Shown in pieces: positions 28,889 to 39,162 of a stretch of DNA of 64,000 nt. The notes under the pieces are model-generated. The model saw only the letters and a program-made list of their open reading frames with translations, did not search any database and was not told the DNA's origin. The position numbers and the translations under genes were made by a program. This DNA is from Mycolicibacterium elephantis DSM 44368 (GTDB lineage Bacteria; Actinomycetota; Actinomycetes; Mycobacteriales; Mycobacteriaceae), in the NCBI RefSeq assembly GCF_004014805.1, contig NZ_ATDN01000009.1, positions 78,184 to 142,183 of the forward strand, in the 5' to 3' direction. Position 1 is the stretch's first letter. Every line of letters begins with the position of its first letter.

Positions 28889-29863
28889 ATGGCTTTGAAA
28901 AGCGCATCTGCGCTGGTGCTGGACGGTCTAGCGATTTTCGAGTTCGGCGTGGTCTGCGAGGTGTTCGGCATCGACCGCTCCGCCGACGGCGTGCCCAACA
29001 TCGACTTCAAAGTGTGCGGACCGCAGCCTGGTCGGCCGCTGTCCACCTCGGTAGGTGCGACGCTGACGCCCGATCACGGTCTCGGCGACCTGGTCGGTGC
29101 GGACCTGGTGGCGATTCCGGCGATCGGCAACTCGGAGTATCCGCCCGAGGCACTGGAAGCGGTCAGGGCGGCCGCCGACTCCGGTTCGATCGTCCTCACG
29201 GTCTGCTCAGGGGCGTTCGTCGCGGGCGCCGCCGGCCTGCTCGACGGCAGGCCGTGCACCACGCACTGGATGCACGCCGACGAACTCGCCCGCCGGTATC
29301 CGACGGCCAAGGTCGACCGCAACGTGTTGTACGTCGACGACGGCAACCTGATCACCAGCGCGGGCACCGCGGCCGGTATCGACGCCTGCCTGCATCTGGT
29401 GCGTCGCGAGCTCGGCAGCGAGGTGACCAACAAGATCGCCCGCCGCATGGTGGTGGCGCCTCAGCGCGACGGCGGCCAACGGCAGTACATCGACCAGCCG
29501 ATCCCGGTGCGGTGTTCGGAACGCTTTGCGCCGCACCTTGATTGGATTTTGGCGAACCTCGACCAGCCGCACACTGTTGCGACGCTGGCCGCCCGTGCGC
29601 ACATGTCCGCCCGCACGTTCGCCCGCCGATTCGTCGAGGAGACCGGGCGCACCCCCATGCAGTGGGTCACCGACCAACGGGTGCTGTATGCGCGCAGGCT
29701 GCTCGAGGAGACCGACCTCGACGTCGACCGGATCGCCGAGCGTTCGGGTTTCGGCACCGCGACGCTGCTGCGGCATCACTTCCGCAGGATCATCGGCGTG
29801 ACGCCGTCGGACTACCGGCGCCGGTTCGCCTGCGCATCAGACGGGCAGCCAGCCACCGCCTGA
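28889..29863 (+). CDS. GlxA-family transcriptional regulator (DJ-1/PfpI-AraC)
   Basis: This is a 324-residue regulator. The N-terminal DJ-1/PfpI-like domain (ALVLDGLAIFEFGVVCEVFGI, LTVCSGAFVAGAAGLLDGR) probably senses a ligand. The C-terminal AraC double helix-turn-helix (VATLAARAHMSARTFARRF, RIAERSGFGTATLLRHHFRR) binds DNA. The domain order and length are standard for the family. The target is unknown; the divergent small membrane gene is the nearest candidate. It appears to be transcribed from a leaderless promoter. Confidence 0.93.
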   Translation: MALKSASALVLDGLAIFEFGVVCEVFGIDRSADGVPNIDFKVCGPQPGRPLSTSVGATLTPDHGLGDLVGADLVAIPAIGNSEYPPEALEAVRAAADSGSIVLTVCSGAFVAGAAGLLDGRPCTTHWMHADELARRYPTAKVDRNVLYVDDGNLITSAGTAAGIDACLHLVRRELGSEVTNKIARRMVVAPQRDGGQRQYIDQPIPVRCSERFAPHLDWILANLDQPHTVATLAARAHMSARTFARRFVEETGRTPMQWVTDQRVLYARRLLEETDLDVDRIAERSGFGTATLLRHHFRRIIGVTPSDYRRRFACASDGQPATA

Positions 29864-29875
29864 GCTCTCCGACCG

Positions 29876-29897
29876 CGAACGTGGGTTACCCGCACAC
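29876..29897. repeat. Palindromic intergenic motif, copy 2
   Basis: gtgggttacccgcac (29881-29895) is an imperfect palindrome. The stretch 29876-29891 is the exact reverse complement of gggtaacccacgttcg at 9046-9061. It lies between the convergent ends of the regulator and mutY, so an operator role is less likely here. Confidence 0.5.
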
Positions 29898-29937
29898 CTT
29901 TACGCGGATTCGCGTGACACCACCCCACACTCGGCGG

Positions 29938-30810
29938 TCACGGGTTGCCCTCTCCGGCGAGCGCGTAGCGGCCGTCGTCGGTCTGCTCCACCAACCCGTC
30001 GACCAGCAGTGAGTCCAGGGCGCGGTCGCGTTGCGCGGTGTCGGCCAGCCACGCGACGTCCAGCTCTGCCCGGGTGACGGGAGAGTCTTTGGCGCGCAAC
30101 ACATCCAGTAACCGGCCGCGGGCCTGGCGGTCGGTGCCCGCGTACCGCTGCGGCCGTCGCGCAGGGGTCGCAGAGGCCGGATATCCGCGCGAACGCCATG
30201 CGCAGACGCTGAGCGGGCACCCGGCGCAGCGCGGCGCCCGGGCGGTACACACCGTCGCGCCGAACTCCATCAGCGCAACCGAAAACCGCGGCGCGTCATC
30301 GCTTTCCGGCAGCAACGCCGCCACATCGGTGAGGTCGCGTGCCGAGGGGGCGGCGTCCGCGCGACCGTGCACCACCCGCGTCACCACCCGGCGGACGTTG
30401 GTGTCGACGACCGGAACCCGCTGCTGGAAGGCGAAGCAGGCGACGGCACGCGCGGTGTAGGCGCCGATTCCCGGCAGGGTCAACAGCGTGTCGACATCCG
30501 AGGGCACCACGTCGCGGTACTGGCCGGCGATCACAGTCGCGCACTCGTGCAGCCGTTTGGCGCGGCGCGGGTAGCCGAGCTTGCCCCAGGCGCGCAACAC
30601 GTCGGCGGCACTGGCCGCGGCGGTCGCCGAGGGCGTCGGCCACCGCGCCACCCAGGCTTCCCACACCGGCTGCACCCGCGCGACCGGCGTCTGCTGGAGC
30701 ATGAACTCGCTGACCAGCACCTGCCACGGCGTCACTCCGGGCCGCCGCCACGGCAGATCGCGGCGTGCGCCGTCGTACCAATCGAGCAGCTGGGGCACAA
30801 TGTCAGTCAT
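29938..30810 (-). CDS. mutY: A/G-specific adenine glycosylase MutY
   Basis: MutY removes adenine mispaired with 8-oxoguanine. The 290-residue protein has the glycosylase start (LPWRRPGVTPWQVLVSEFMLQQT, with the catalytic Glu), the helix-hairpin-helix LPGIGAYTARAVACFA and catalytic Asp in VVDTNVRR. The 4Fe-4S loop is CTARAPRCAGCPLSVC. The C-terminal Nudix-like 8-oxoguanine recognition domain of longer MutY proteins is reduced, as in M. tuberculosis. The ATG at 30810-30808 overlaps the canB ATG on the other strand. Confidence 0.96.
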   Translation of the reverse strand: MTDIVPQLLDWYDGARRDLPWRRPGVTPWQVLVSEFMLQQTPVARVQPVWEAWVARWPTPSATAAASAADVLRAWGKLGYPRRAKRLHECATVIAGQYRDVVPSDVDTLLTLPGIGAYTARAVACFAFQQRVPVVDTNVRRVVTRVVHGRADAAPSARDLTDVAALLPESDDAPRFSVALMEFGATVCTARAPRCAGCPLSVCAWRSRGYPASATPARRPQRYAGTDRQARGRLLDVLRAKDSPVTRAELDVAWLADTAQRDRALDSLLVDGLVEQTDDGRYALAGEGNP

Positions 30811-31429
30811 GCCGCACACCAGCCCGGTAACCGCGTGGAAAGCACTCAAAGAAGGTAACGAGCGGTTCGTCGCGGGCAAACCCGTGCATCCGAGCCAGGG
30901 AGTCGAGCACCGGGCCGGCCTGGCCGAGACGCAGACACCGACCGCGGTGGTGTTCGGCTGCGGCGACAGCCGGGTGGCCGCCGAGCTGATCTTCGATCAG
31001 GGACTCGGCGACATGTTCGTGGTGCGCACCGCCGGGCACGTCATTGACGCCGCGGTGCTCGGCTCGGTCGAGTATGCCGTCGCGGTGCTCGACGTGCCGC
31101 TGATCGTGGTACTCGGTCACGACAGCTGCGGGGCGGTCAAGGCGACGCTCTCGGCCCTCGATGAGGGCGTGGTACCGGGCGGCTACGTCCGCGACATCGT
31201 CGAACGCGTCATGCCGTCGATCCTGCTGGGCCGCCGCGACGGCCTGACCAGGGTCGACGAGTTCGAAGCCCGCCACGTCATCGAGACCGGCGCGCAGTTG
31301 ATGGCGCGGTCAACGACCATCTCCGAGGGGGTGGCCGCGGGCACGCTGGCGATCGTCGGCGCCACCTACCACCTGGCCGACGGCCGCGTGGGGTTGCGGG
31401 CCCACCTGGGTGACATCGGCGAAGCCTGA
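30809..31429 (+). CDS. canB: Beta-class carbonic anhydrase
   Basis: CanB interconverts CO2 and bicarbonate. The 206-residue protein has zinc ligands Cys in VFGCGDSRV (with the Asp-Arg pair) and His/Cys in LGHDSCGAV. It matches H37Rv Rv3588c throughout, and the start MPHTSPVTAWKALKEGNERF fits. ATG 30809-30811 shares two bases with the divergent mutY start codon (CATG). A weak -10 (cacaat) ends seven bases before the ATG, suggesting a leaderless mRNA. Confidence 0.96.
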   Translation: MPHTSPVTAWKALKEGNERFVAGKPVHPSQGVEHRAGLAETQTPTAVVFGCGDSRVAAELIFDQGLGDMFVVRTAGHVIDAAVLGSVEYAVAVLDVPLIVVLGHDSCGAVKATLSALDEGVVPGGYVRDIVERVMPSILLGRRDGLTRVDEFEARHVIETGAQLMARSTTISEGVAAGTLAIVGATYHLADGRVGLRAHLGDIGEA

Positions 31430-31476
31430 CGCGCGACACGCCGAGGCGCCTCGGACAACTGGGCGTGACCTGGGCT

Positions 31477-31482
31477 TATCGT
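31477..31482 (+). promoter_or_regulatory. -10 element of a probable leaderless transcript
   Basis: TATCGT ends six bases before the GTG at 31489. The transcription start would fall at the start codon. Confidence 0.45.
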
Positions 31483-31488
31483 GGCCGT

Positions 31489-32253
31489 GTGCTGGATCTG
31501 GAACCGCAAGGCCCGCTACCTCCGCAAATTTACTGGCGGCGCAGGGCGCTGGCGTTGGGCTTGGCGGTCCTGGTCATCGGCGTGATTTCGGCGATCGTGG
31601 TGGCAATCGTGGCCAACACCGGGTCGGCCGAAACCACGAACGCCGAGCAGGCGGCCGAGAGCCCCGAAGCCGCACCGACCCCGCTGCCCGGCGAAAACCC
31701 CGAAGTCAAGTCGCCCGTCATGCCGCCGCCCGAGGCGGCCCCGCCGGCGACGCCCACACCGACCGCGGCGGTGACCCCGCCGCCGGTGCTCAAGGAGGGC
31801 GACGACTGCCCGGACTCCACGCTCGCGGTCAAGGGCATCACCAACCAGCCGCAGTACGTGGTGGGCGATCAGCCGAAGTTCACCATGGTGGTCACCAACA
31901 TCGGTCTGGTCTCGTGCAAGCGTGACGTCGGGGCGGCCGTGCTGGCCGCGTACGTCTACGGGTTGGACAACAACCGGCTGTGGTCGAACCTCGACTGCGC
32001 ACCGTCGAACGAGACGCTGGTCAAGACGTTCCAGCCCGGTGAGCAGGTGACCACCGAGGTGACCTGGACGGGGATGGGTTCGGCGCCGGGCTGTCCGCTG
32101 CCGCGTGAGCCGATCGGTCCGGGCACCTACAACCTCGTTGTGCAGCTGGGCAATTTACGTTCGGCGACGGTGCCGTTCGTCCTGGCCGAGCAGGCGCAGG
32201 TGCCGCACGCCGAGGGCGCGCCGCTGCCCGGCCCGGCCCCCGCGGCGGGCTGA
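31489..32253 (+). CDS. Membrane-anchored protein, conserved mycobacterial (Rv3587c-like)
   Basis: This 254-residue protein has a short basic cytoplasmic N-terminus (PPQIYWRRR) and one membrane helix (about residues 22-42). A Pro/Ala/Glu-rich linker of about 55 residues follows, then an extracytoplasmic beta-rich domain (EGDDCPDSTLAVKGITN, FTMVVTNIGLVSCKRDVG, WSNLDCAPSNETLVKTF, GPGTYNLVVQLGNL). The four cysteines probably form two disulphides. GTG 31489 is chosen by match to the known H37Rv N-terminus; ATG/GTG codons upstream are rejected. The function is unknown. Confidence 0.9.
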   Translation: MLDLEPQGPLPPQIYWRRRALALGLAVLVIGVISAIVVAIVANTGSAETTNAEQAAESPEAAPTPLPGENPEVKSPVMPPPEAAPPATPTPTAAVTPPPVLKEGDDCPDSTLAVKGITNQPQYVVGDQPKFTMVVTNIGLVSCKRDVGAAVLAAYVYGLDNNRLWSNLDCAPSNETLVKTFQPGEQVTTEVTWTGMGSAPGCPLPREPIGPGTYNLVVQLGNLRSATVPFVLAEQAQVPHAEGAPLPGPAPAAG

Positions 32254-32312
32254 CTTCCGCCTCTAGATCGCGCCGAAACGCCGATCTCGGCGGCGGCCGA
32301 GACGAGAAGCGA

Positions 32313-33431
32313 TCAGGCCAGTCGGTCGGCGATCGTGGATTCGGCCAGCTGGGAAAGGCCCTCGCGAATGTGGCGGGCCCACATCGAACCGATGCCCTCC
32401 ACCGACTGCAGATCGCCCGCACTGGCCGCCAGCAAGCCCTGAAGCGAGCCGAACGACCGCACCAACAGGTCCACGTGGGCGAACTGCAGCCGCGGAATGC
32501 CGGCCATCGCGCGATAGCCCCGTGAACTCATCGCCGAATCCTGCGCCTCCATCGTGGACGGATACCCGAAAACCCTTGCCAGCGCGGTGAAGTCGAGCAG
32601 TTCGTTGTCAGACAACGCGTCGAGCTCTTCCAGCGTGGTTCGCACCTGCTCGGTGGTCGGCGGATCCGGGTTGGCGTGATAGTCGCGCACGATCAGCTCG
32701 CGGGCCGTGTCGTTGTCGCCGACCAGCTCTTCGACCTGAAGCTTGAGCTGACGCCCGTCGGTGCCGAGTTCGACCACGTCGGCGTCGATCTCCAAGCTGA
32801 TCCGGCGCACCATCTCGAGTCGCTGCACCACCGTCATCACGTCGCGCAACGTCACGAAGTCCTCGATCTCGGCCGTCGACAGCTGCCTGCTGACCTCGTC
32901 GAGGCGGGTCTTGTAGCGCTCGAGGGTGTCGATGGTCTGGTTGGCCCGCGACAGGATCGTCGCCGAATCGGGAACCACGTGGCGCTCGCCGGCCACATAG
33001 ACGGTCACGATGCTCATCGAATGGCTCACCGAGATCACCGGGTAGCCGGTCTGGATCGCTGTGCGTTCGGCCGACCGGTGCCGGGTGCCGGATTCCTCGG
33101 TCGGGATCGACGGGTCGGGCACCAACTGCACGTTGGCCCGCAGAATGCGGCTGCCGTCGCTGGAGAGCACCACCGCGCCGTCCATCTTCGAAAGTTCGCG
33201 CAGTCGGGTCGGCGCGAAGCGGATGTCGAGCTCGAAACCGCCGTCGCAGATGGCTTCGACGCTGTCGTCGTATCCGATCACGATCAGGGCCCCGGTGCGC
33301 CCGCGCAGGACCCGCTCCAGGCCGTCACGCAGGGCGGTGCCCGGGGCGAGCCGTGCGAGCGTCTCGCGCATCGTGGGGCGCGCCAACTGCACCACTTTGC
33401 GCCCAGACCGGCCGCCCGCCTTCACGGCCAT
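32313..33431 (-). CDS. disA: Diadenylate cyclase DisA
   Basis: DisA makes the second messenger c-di-AMP from two ATP and scans DNA. The 372-residue protein has the DAC domain motifs DGA (KMDGAVVLS) and RHRSAE. A helical spine follows, then a C-terminal helix-hairpin-helix DNA-binding domain ([23 protein letters not shown]). A strong ribosome site (ggaggggg) precedes the start. It is 26 bases downstream of radA, forming the usual radA-disA pair; RadA is known to modulate DisA in other bacteria. Confidence 0.97.
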   Translation of the reverse strand: MAVKAGGRSGRKVVQLARPTMRETLARLAPGTALRDGLERVLRGRTGALIVIGYDDSVEAICDGGFELDIRFAPTRLRELSKMDGAVVLSSDGSRILRANVQLVPDPSIPTEESGTRHRSAERTAIQTGYPVISVSHSMSIVTVYVAGERHVVPDSATILSRANQTIDTLERYKTRLDEVSRQLSTAEIEDFVTLRDVMTVVQRLEMVRRISLEIDADVVELGTDGRQLKLQVEELVGDNDTARELIVRDYHANPDPPTTEQVRTTLEELDALSDNELLDFTALARVFGYPSTMEAQDSAMSSRGYRAMAGIPRLQFAHVDLLVRSFGSLQGLLAASAGDLQSVEGIGSMWARHIREGLSQLAESTIADRLA

Positions 33432-33457
33432 CGGCCCCCTCCTAGGATCGGTCGCCG

Positions 33458-34837
33458 TTATCGGTCATCTTTGCTGATATCCCGCAATACCCGCAATGCC
33501 GCGCCGATGTTGTCGGCCCCGATCGCGCGCAATCCGTTCGGCACCGACGTGACGCCCGGCGGCACCACGGCGCGGGTGAAACCCAGCCGCGCGGCCTCGG
33601 CGAGCCGCCGATCCATCCCGGCGACGCGCCTGAGGTCACCGGCCAGCCCGACCTCACCGATGGCGATGACGGCGGCGGGTACCGGCAGGTTCATCTTGGA
33701 CGACGCGATCGCGACCGCGACCGCCAGATCTGCGGACGGGTCGGTCAGCCGCATGCCGCCGACCGTCGACAGGTAGATGTCGTGACCGCTGATCCCCAGC
33801 GCCGCGTGCCTGTCGAGCACGGCGGTGATCATCGCCGCGCGTGCGGAGTCGATGCCGCTGACCGCACGCCGCGCCGGCCCGTTTGCTGGCGGGCCGATGA
33901 GCGCCTGCACTTCGCCGATCAGCGGTCGCTTGCCGTCGAGCGTCACCGTGATCGCGGTGCCCGCCACCGGTTTGGGCCGCAGGTCGCGGAACAATCCCGA
34001 CGGGTCGGCGACCCCTTCGATTCCGTTGTCGTGCAACAGGAAACAACCGACCTCGTCGGCCGCGCCGAACCGGTTCTTGACGCCGCGGACCATGCGCAGC
34101 AATGACGCGCGGTCACCTTCGAAGTGCAAGACGACATCGACCAGATGCTCCAGCGAGCGCGGACCGGCGATGGCCCCGTCCTTGGTGACGTGGCCGACGA
34201 GTATCAGCGCGACGCCCGATGTCTTCGCCGCCATCGTCAAAGCGGTGGTGACCGCGCGCACCTGGGTCACGCCGCCGGTCACGCCGTCGGCCTCGGAGGT
34301 CGACATGGTCTGCACGGAGTCGACCACCACGAGGCTGGGCTGCACCTCCTCGATGTGCCCCAGCGCCGTGGACAGATCCGATTCGGCGGCGAGATAGACC
34401 TCGTCGTGTGTGCAGCCGGTCCGTTCGGCCCGCATCCGGATCTGGCCCGCCGACTCCTCACCCGACAGATACAGCGCCCGCTTGCCCGCCTCGGCCCACC
34501 GGTGTGCGACCTCGAGCAGCAGGGTCGACTTGCCGACGCCGGGATCGCCGGCCAACAGTGTCACCGAACCCGGCACCAGCCCACCGCCGAGCACCCGGTC
34601 GAGCTCGTCGACACCGGTGCGGAAGTGCCGGGTGCGGCCCGGGTCGATCGAGCTGATCGGCACCGCGGGCGAGGCGGGGGCCACGGCGCGCCGAGTGGGT
34701 GCGCCGTTGACCGCGGCCAGCATCGTCACCTCGTCGACGGTGCCCCAGGTTCCGCAGTCCGGGCAGCGCCCGACCCACTTCGGGGTCAGGTGGTGGCATT
34801 CCGAGCAGCGGTACTGCGAACGCTGAGCTTTGGCCAC
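33458..34837 (-). CDS. radA: DNA repair protein RadA
   Basis: RadA is a recA-like branch-migration ATPase. The 459-residue protein has an N-terminal C4 zinc finger ([18 protein letters not shown]), Walker [10 protein letters not shown], the KNRFG motif ([12 protein letters not shown]) and a C-terminal Lon-protease-like domain ([30 protein letters not shown]). All parts are complete. It is first in the minus-strand radA-disA run; lpqE lies 66 bases upstream on the same strand and may be a separate unit. Confidence 0.97.
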   Translation of the reverse strand: MAKAQRSQYRCSECHHLTPKWVGRCPDCGTWGTVDEVTMLAAVNGAPTRRAVAPASPAVPISSIDPGRTRHFRTGVDELDRVLGGGLVPGSVTLLAGDPGVGKSTLLLEVAHRWAEAGKRALYLSGEESAGQIRMRAERTGCTHDEVYLAAESDLSTALGHIEEVQPSLVVVDSVQTMSTSEADGVTGGVTQVRAVTTALTMAAKTSGVALILVGHVTKDGAIAGPRSLEHLVDVVLHFEGDRASLLRMVRGVKNRFGAADEVGCFLLHDNGIEGVADPSGLFRDLRPKPVAGTAITVTLDGKRPLIGEVQALIGPPANGPARRAVSGIDSARAAMITAVLDRHAALGISGHDIYLSTVGGMRLTDPSADLAVAVAIASSKMNLPVPAAVIAIGEVGLAGDLRRVAGMDRRLAEAARLGFTRAVVPPGVTSVPNGLRAIGADNIGAALRVLRDISKDDR

Positions 34838-34903
34838 GCTGTGACGTTAGCCCCGCGGACCGACAGAACAGCCTCGGTGAGCTGCCGTGTCGCCGATTCG
34901 CGG

Positions 34904-35470
34904 TCAGTGACCGCCCGAGTGACCGCCGGTGTCCCGCACGTCCTCGCGGCGCGGCGCCTCACCCGCGGACAGCGGCACCTGAACGGTGCCTTCGCCGGCC
35001 TTCTCGAACTTGAAGGTGAACTCGTACGTCAGGCCGTTGGTGATCGGCTTGGTCAGCGACACGCTGGCCTCCGCGGCCTCGGCGGCCTCCAGGCTTTCCA
35101 GCGGTGTGATCTGGCCGTCGGGAGCGCCGACGATCAGCACACCGCCGGCCGGCAGTGTGGTGTCACCGGTCAGCGTCACCGAGCCGACCTCGGAGGTGAT
35201 CGACACCAGCTTGTCGTCGTGCTCCCGCGACTGGTTGGACGCCTGGAACATCAGCTCGACGTCGGTGCCGGGCTGAACGAAATCCGATGTCTGGATGACC
35301 TGCAGGTGGATGTTGCGGAGGGCGACATCGCCGATGTTTGCGCTGGTGCCGTTGACAGCGGGCTCCTGCATGGTGGTCTGGGACACCTGCCCGGCGCCGC
35401 AGCCACTGAGCGCACCACCGACTAGGACGGCAGCGGCCACCCCGCAAGCGGCCATTTTGAAGCGGTCCAC
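34904..35470 (-). CDS. lpqE: Lipoprotein LpqE
   Basis: This is a 188-residue secreted lipoprotein. The signal helix ends with lipobox LSGC (about residue 23) in [13 protein letters not shown]. The mature domain includes [20 protein letters not shown] and [22 protein letters not shown], matching LpqE. The C-terminal tail is enriched in Gly/His (GGHSGGH), which is not in the M. tuberculosis protein as I recall it and might bind metal. GTG 35470 is well placed behind a ggagg site. The function is unknown. It is divergent from carD. Confidence 0.9.
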   Translation of the reverse strand: MDRFKMAACGVAAAVLVGGALSGCGAGQVSQTTMQEPAVNGTSANIGDVALRNIHLQVIQTSDFVQPGTDVELMFQASNQSREHDDKLVSITSEVGSVTLTGDTTLPAGGVLIVGAPDGQITPLESLEAAEAAEASVSLTKPITNGLTYEFTFKFEKAGEGTVQVPLSAGEAPRREDVRDTGGHSGGH

Positions 35471-35693
35471 ACGTGCCTCCTGCTCGACCGTCGAGCGACC
35501 GAACACGGTCGCGGGATTCGACTATGCAGAGTAGTAGGTGCGCTGAACGGGCGGTAGCAGAGGTGGCACCCAAACGTCCCCGGCCACTGCAAAGCCCGCT
35601 CCGACAACGCCCGCACGGCACCCGCGGTGGGTCCACGCATTGCACGTATTCATCAACCTGTCAAGCCCCGACCCCCACCTGCGGTGCCCCTGA

Positions 35694-36251
<558 letters not shown>

Positions 36252-36256
36252 CGGCC

Positions 36257-36781
36257 ATGACGGGCCTGCCACGGATCGGGCTCGGCACCGACGTTCACCC
36301 GATCGAGGCCGGACGGCCGTGCTGGCTGCTGTGCCTGTTGTTCGATGACGCCGACGGATGCGCCGGTCACTCCGACGGGGACGTGGCCGCACATGCGTTG
36401 TGCGACGCGCTGCTGTCGGCGGCCGGCCTCGGCGATCTCGGTGAGGTGTTCGGCACCGGCAGACCCGAATGGGGCGGCGCGAGCGGTGTGGACATGTTGC
36501 GCCACGTTCTCGAGCTGGTCACCGCCGCCGGCTTCCGAGTCGGCAACGCCGCGATCCAGGTGATCGGAAACCAACCCAAGATCGGCCCGAGACGGGCCGA
36601 GGCCCAGCAGCTGCTCTCGGAGCTGCTGGGCGCCCCTGTTTCCGTGTCGGCGACGACGACGGACGGGCTCGGGCTCACCGGACGTGGAGAGGGTATGGCC
36701 GCGATCGCCACGGCCCTGGTTGTCGCCGCCGCCGACGGGCCAGGCACAGCCGATGCGGGATATGCGCAAATAGGCCGGTAA
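36257..36781 (+). CDS. ispF: 2-C-methyl-D-erythritol 2,4-cyclodiphosphate synthase
   Basis: IspF makes the cyclic diphosphate of the MEP isoprenoid pathway. The 174-residue protein has the zinc ligands in [10 protein letters not shown] and the GHSDGDV motif, plus [19 protein letters not shown] short unrelated tail ([18 protein letters not shown]) extends it beyond the usual 159 residues. It directly follows carD; ispD, normally between the two, is not here and not elsewhere in the window. Confidence 0.96.
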   Translation: MTGLPRIGLGTDVHPIEAGRPCWLLCLLFDDADGCAGHSDGDVAAHALCDALLSAAGLGDLGEVFGTGRPEWGGASGVDMLRHVLELVTAAGFRVGNAAIQVIGNQPKIGPRRAEAQQLLSELLGAPVSVSATTTDGLGLTGRGEGMAAIATALVVAAADGPGTADAGYAQIGR

Positions 36782-36784
36782 GCT
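36779..36784 (+). promoter_or_regulatory. -10 element of a probable leaderless cysS transcript
   Basis: TAAGCT at the ispF stop ends eight bases before GTG 36793. A second start of transcription for cysS-rlmB here is plausible. Confidence 0.4.
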
Positions 36785-36792
36785 GGCGCGTC

Positions 36793-38211
36793 GTGACCAA
36801 TCGCGCCGGAGCTCCCGCCATGCGGCTCCACGACACCATGAGCGGTGGCGTACGCGATTTCGTGCCAGTCAAACCCGGTCACGTGTCGATCTACCTGTGC
36901 GGGGCGACCGTGCAGGGGCTGCCGCACATCGGCCATGTGCGCAGCGGGGTGGCGTTCGACGTGCTGCGACGCTGGCTGATGGCCAAGGGTCTCGATGTCG
37001 CGTTCATCCGCAACGTCACCGACATCGACGACAAGATCCTCGCCAAGGCGGCCGATGCCGGTCGGCCGTGGTGGGAGTGGGCCGCCACCTACGAACGGGC
37101 GTTCACGGACGCCTACGACGCGCTGGGCGTGCTTCCGCCTTCGGCTGAGCCCCGCGCCACCGGCCACATCACCCAGATGGTCGAGCTGATCGAGCGACTG
37201 ATCGAACGCGGCCACGCCTATGCCAGCGGCGGCGACGTGTACTTCGACGTGCTCAGCCTGCCCGGCTACGGCAAGTTGTCCGGCCACAAGCTCGCCGACG
37301 TGCACCAGGGTGAGGGAGTGGCCACCGGCAAGCGCGACCAACGCGACTTCACGCTGTGGAAGGGCGCCAAACCCGGTGAACCGTCCTGGCCCACACCGTG
37401 GGGCAGGGGCAGGCCCGGCTGGCACACCGAGTGTGTGGCGATGTGCGAGGCCTATCTCGGCTCCGAGTTCGACATCCACGCCGGCGGCATGGACCTGGTG
37501 TTCCCGCATCACGAGAACGAGATCGCACAGGCGGAGGGCGCCGGCGACCACTTCGCCCGGTTCTGGCTGCACAACGGCTGGGTCACCATGGGCGGCGAGA
37601 AGATGAGCAAGTCGTTGGGCAACGTGTTGGCGATTCCGGCTGTGCTGCAACGGGTCCGGGCCGCCGAGCTGCGTTATTACCTGGGCAGCGCGCACTACCG
37701 CTCGATGCTCGAATTCACCGAGACCGCGTTGGCCGACGCCGCGCGGGCCTACAGCGGCATCGAGGATTTCCTGCACCGGGTGCGCAACCGCGTCGGCGCG
37801 GTCGTTCCCGGGCAGTGGACGCCGAAGTTCGCAGCCGCCCTCGACGACGATCTGGCGGTGCCCGCGGCGTTGGCCGAGGTGCACGCCGCACGCGCGGAGG
37901 GCAACCGGGCGCTGGACGCGGGCGACCACGACACCGCGCTCGCGCAGGCGATGTCGATCCGGGCGATGATGGGCATCCTCGGCGTCGACCCGCTCGACGA
38001 GCGCTGGGAATCCAAGGACGAGACGCGGGCCGCGCTGCGGGCGGTGGAGGTGCTGGTGGCGGCGGAGTTGCAGCGCCGGGAGGACGCCCGGGCACGGCGA
38101 GACTGGGCGGAGGCCGACGCGATCCGGGATCGGCTCAAGGAAGCCGGAATCGAGGTCACCGACACCGCCGACGGACCGCAGTGGACGCTGCTCGACAGGT
38201 ACACGAAGTAG
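36793..38211 (+). CDS. cysS: Cysteinyl-tRNA synthetase
   Basis: This 472-residue class I synthetase has the HIGH-like motif (PHIGHVRSG) and the substrate-zinc Cys in YLCGATVQ. It also has the second zinc segment ([15 protein letters not shown]), HHENEIAQ, and KMSKS ([10 protein letters not shown]). The C-terminal helical DALR-like domain follows ([21 protein letters not shown]). GTG 36793 matches the family N-terminus ([13 protein letters not shown]). It abuts rlmB with no gap. Confidence 0.97.
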   Translation: MTNRAGAPAMRLHDTMSGGVRDFVPVKPGHVSIYLCGATVQGLPHIGHVRSGVAFDVLRRWLMAKGLDVAFIRNVTDIDDKILAKAADAGRPWWEWAATYERAFTDAYDALGVLPPSAEPRATGHITQMVELIERLIERGHAYASGGDVYFDVLSLPGYGKLSGHKLADVHQGEGVATGKRDQRDFTLWKGAKPGEPSWPTPWGRGRPGWHTECVAMCEAYLGSEFDIHAGGMDLVFPHHENEIAQAEGAGDHFARFWLHNGWVTMGGEKMSKSLGNVLAIPAVLQRVRAAELRYYLGSAHYRSMLEFTETALADAARAYSGIEDFLHRVRNRVGAVVPGQWTPKFAAALDDDLAVPAALAEVHAARAEGNRALDAGDHDTALAQAMSIRAMMGILGVDPLDERWESKDETRAALRAVEVLVAAELQRREDARARRDWAEADAIRDRLKEAGIEVTDTADGPQWTLLDRYTK

Positions 38212-39144
38212 ATGGCTGGCAATTCACGACGCCGGGGCGCGGTGCGCAAGCCGGGAACCAAGAAGGGCCCGAAGGTCGGCTCGGGTGGGGTGCGCAGGCG
38301 CGGCCTGGAAGGCCGTGGACCCACTCCGCCCGCACACATGCGACCGAACCATCCCGCCGCCAAGCGTGCCGCCAAGGGGCAGCGGCGCCCCGCCCGCAAG
38401 ACCGACGAAACCGAGATCGTGTTGGGCCGCAACCCGGTGCTGGAGTGCCTGCGCGCCGGGGTGCCCGCCACCGCGTTGTACGTCGCGCTCGGCGCGGACG
38501 CCGACGAGCGGTTGACCGAATCCGTGCGCATTGCGGCGGATTCGGGCATCTCGATCCTCGAGGTGCCTCGTCACGACCTCGACCGCATCGCCGCCAACGG
38601 CCTGCACCAGGGTCTGGCGCTGCAGGTGCCGCCCTACGCCTACGCGCATCCCGACGATCTACTGGCCGCCGCGACCGCATCGGGCTCGCCGGCGCTGATC
38701 GTGGCGTTGGACAACATCTCCGATCCCCGCAACCTCGGCGCGATCGTGCGTTCGGTTGCCGCGTTCGGCGGCCACGGCGTGCTGATCCCGCAGCGACGGT
38801 CCGCGTCCGTCACCGCGGTGGCGTGGCGGACCAGCGCCGGTGCCGCGGCCCGGCTGCCGGTGGCCAGGGCGACGAATCTGACTCGGACACTGAAGAGTTG
38901 GGCCGACGCCGGACTACAGGTGGTCGGTCTGGACGCGGGCGGAGACACCACGCTCGACGAGCTCGACGGCACCGGACCGATCGTCGTCGTGGTCGGCTCC
39001 GAGGGCAAGGGGTTGTCGCGGCTGGTGCGGGAGAACTGCGACATGGTGGTGTCCATTCCGATGGCGGGGCCTACCGAGTCGCTGAACGCATCGGTGGCCG
39101 CAGGCGTGGTGCTGGCCGAGATCGCCCGCCAGCGCCGCGGCTGA
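38212..39144 (+). CDS. rlmB: 23S rRNA (guanosine-2'-O-)-methyltransferase, SpoU/TrmH family
   Basis: This is a 310-residue 2'-O-ribose methyltransferase. A basic disordered N-terminus (about 65 residues) precedes the substrate-binding domain ([16 protein letters not shown]). The SPOUT catalytic domain has motif 1 [20 protein letters not shown], motif 2 [13 protein letters not shown] and motif 3 [18 protein letters not shown], forming the trefoil-knot SAM site. It starts immediately after the cysS stop and ends the carD-ispF-cysS-rlmB run. The exact target nucleotide is inferred from family membership. Confidence 0.94.
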   Translation: MAGNSRRRGAVRKPGTKKGPKVGSGGVRRRGLEGRGPTPPAHMRPNHPAAKRAAKGQRRPARKTDETEIVLGRNPVLECLRAGVPATALYVALGADADERLTESVRIAADSGISILEVPRHDLDRIAANGLHQGLALQVPPYAYAHPDDLLAAATASGSPALIVALDNISDPRNLGAIVRSVAAFGGHGVLIPQRRSASVTAVAWRTSAGAAARLPVARATNLTRTLKSWADAGLQVVGLDAGGDTTLDELDGTGPIVVVVGSEGKGLSRLVRENCDMVVSIPMAGPTESLNASVAAGVVLAEIARQRRG

Positions 39145-39162
39145 GTCTTATCGGCGGCGGGA

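Noticed and set aside
32254..32312. Possible third copy of the GAGCAGACG-type terminator between convergent genes
   Set aside because: The region has small inverted segments (gccgatctcggc) but not the shared arm; only a weak hairpin.
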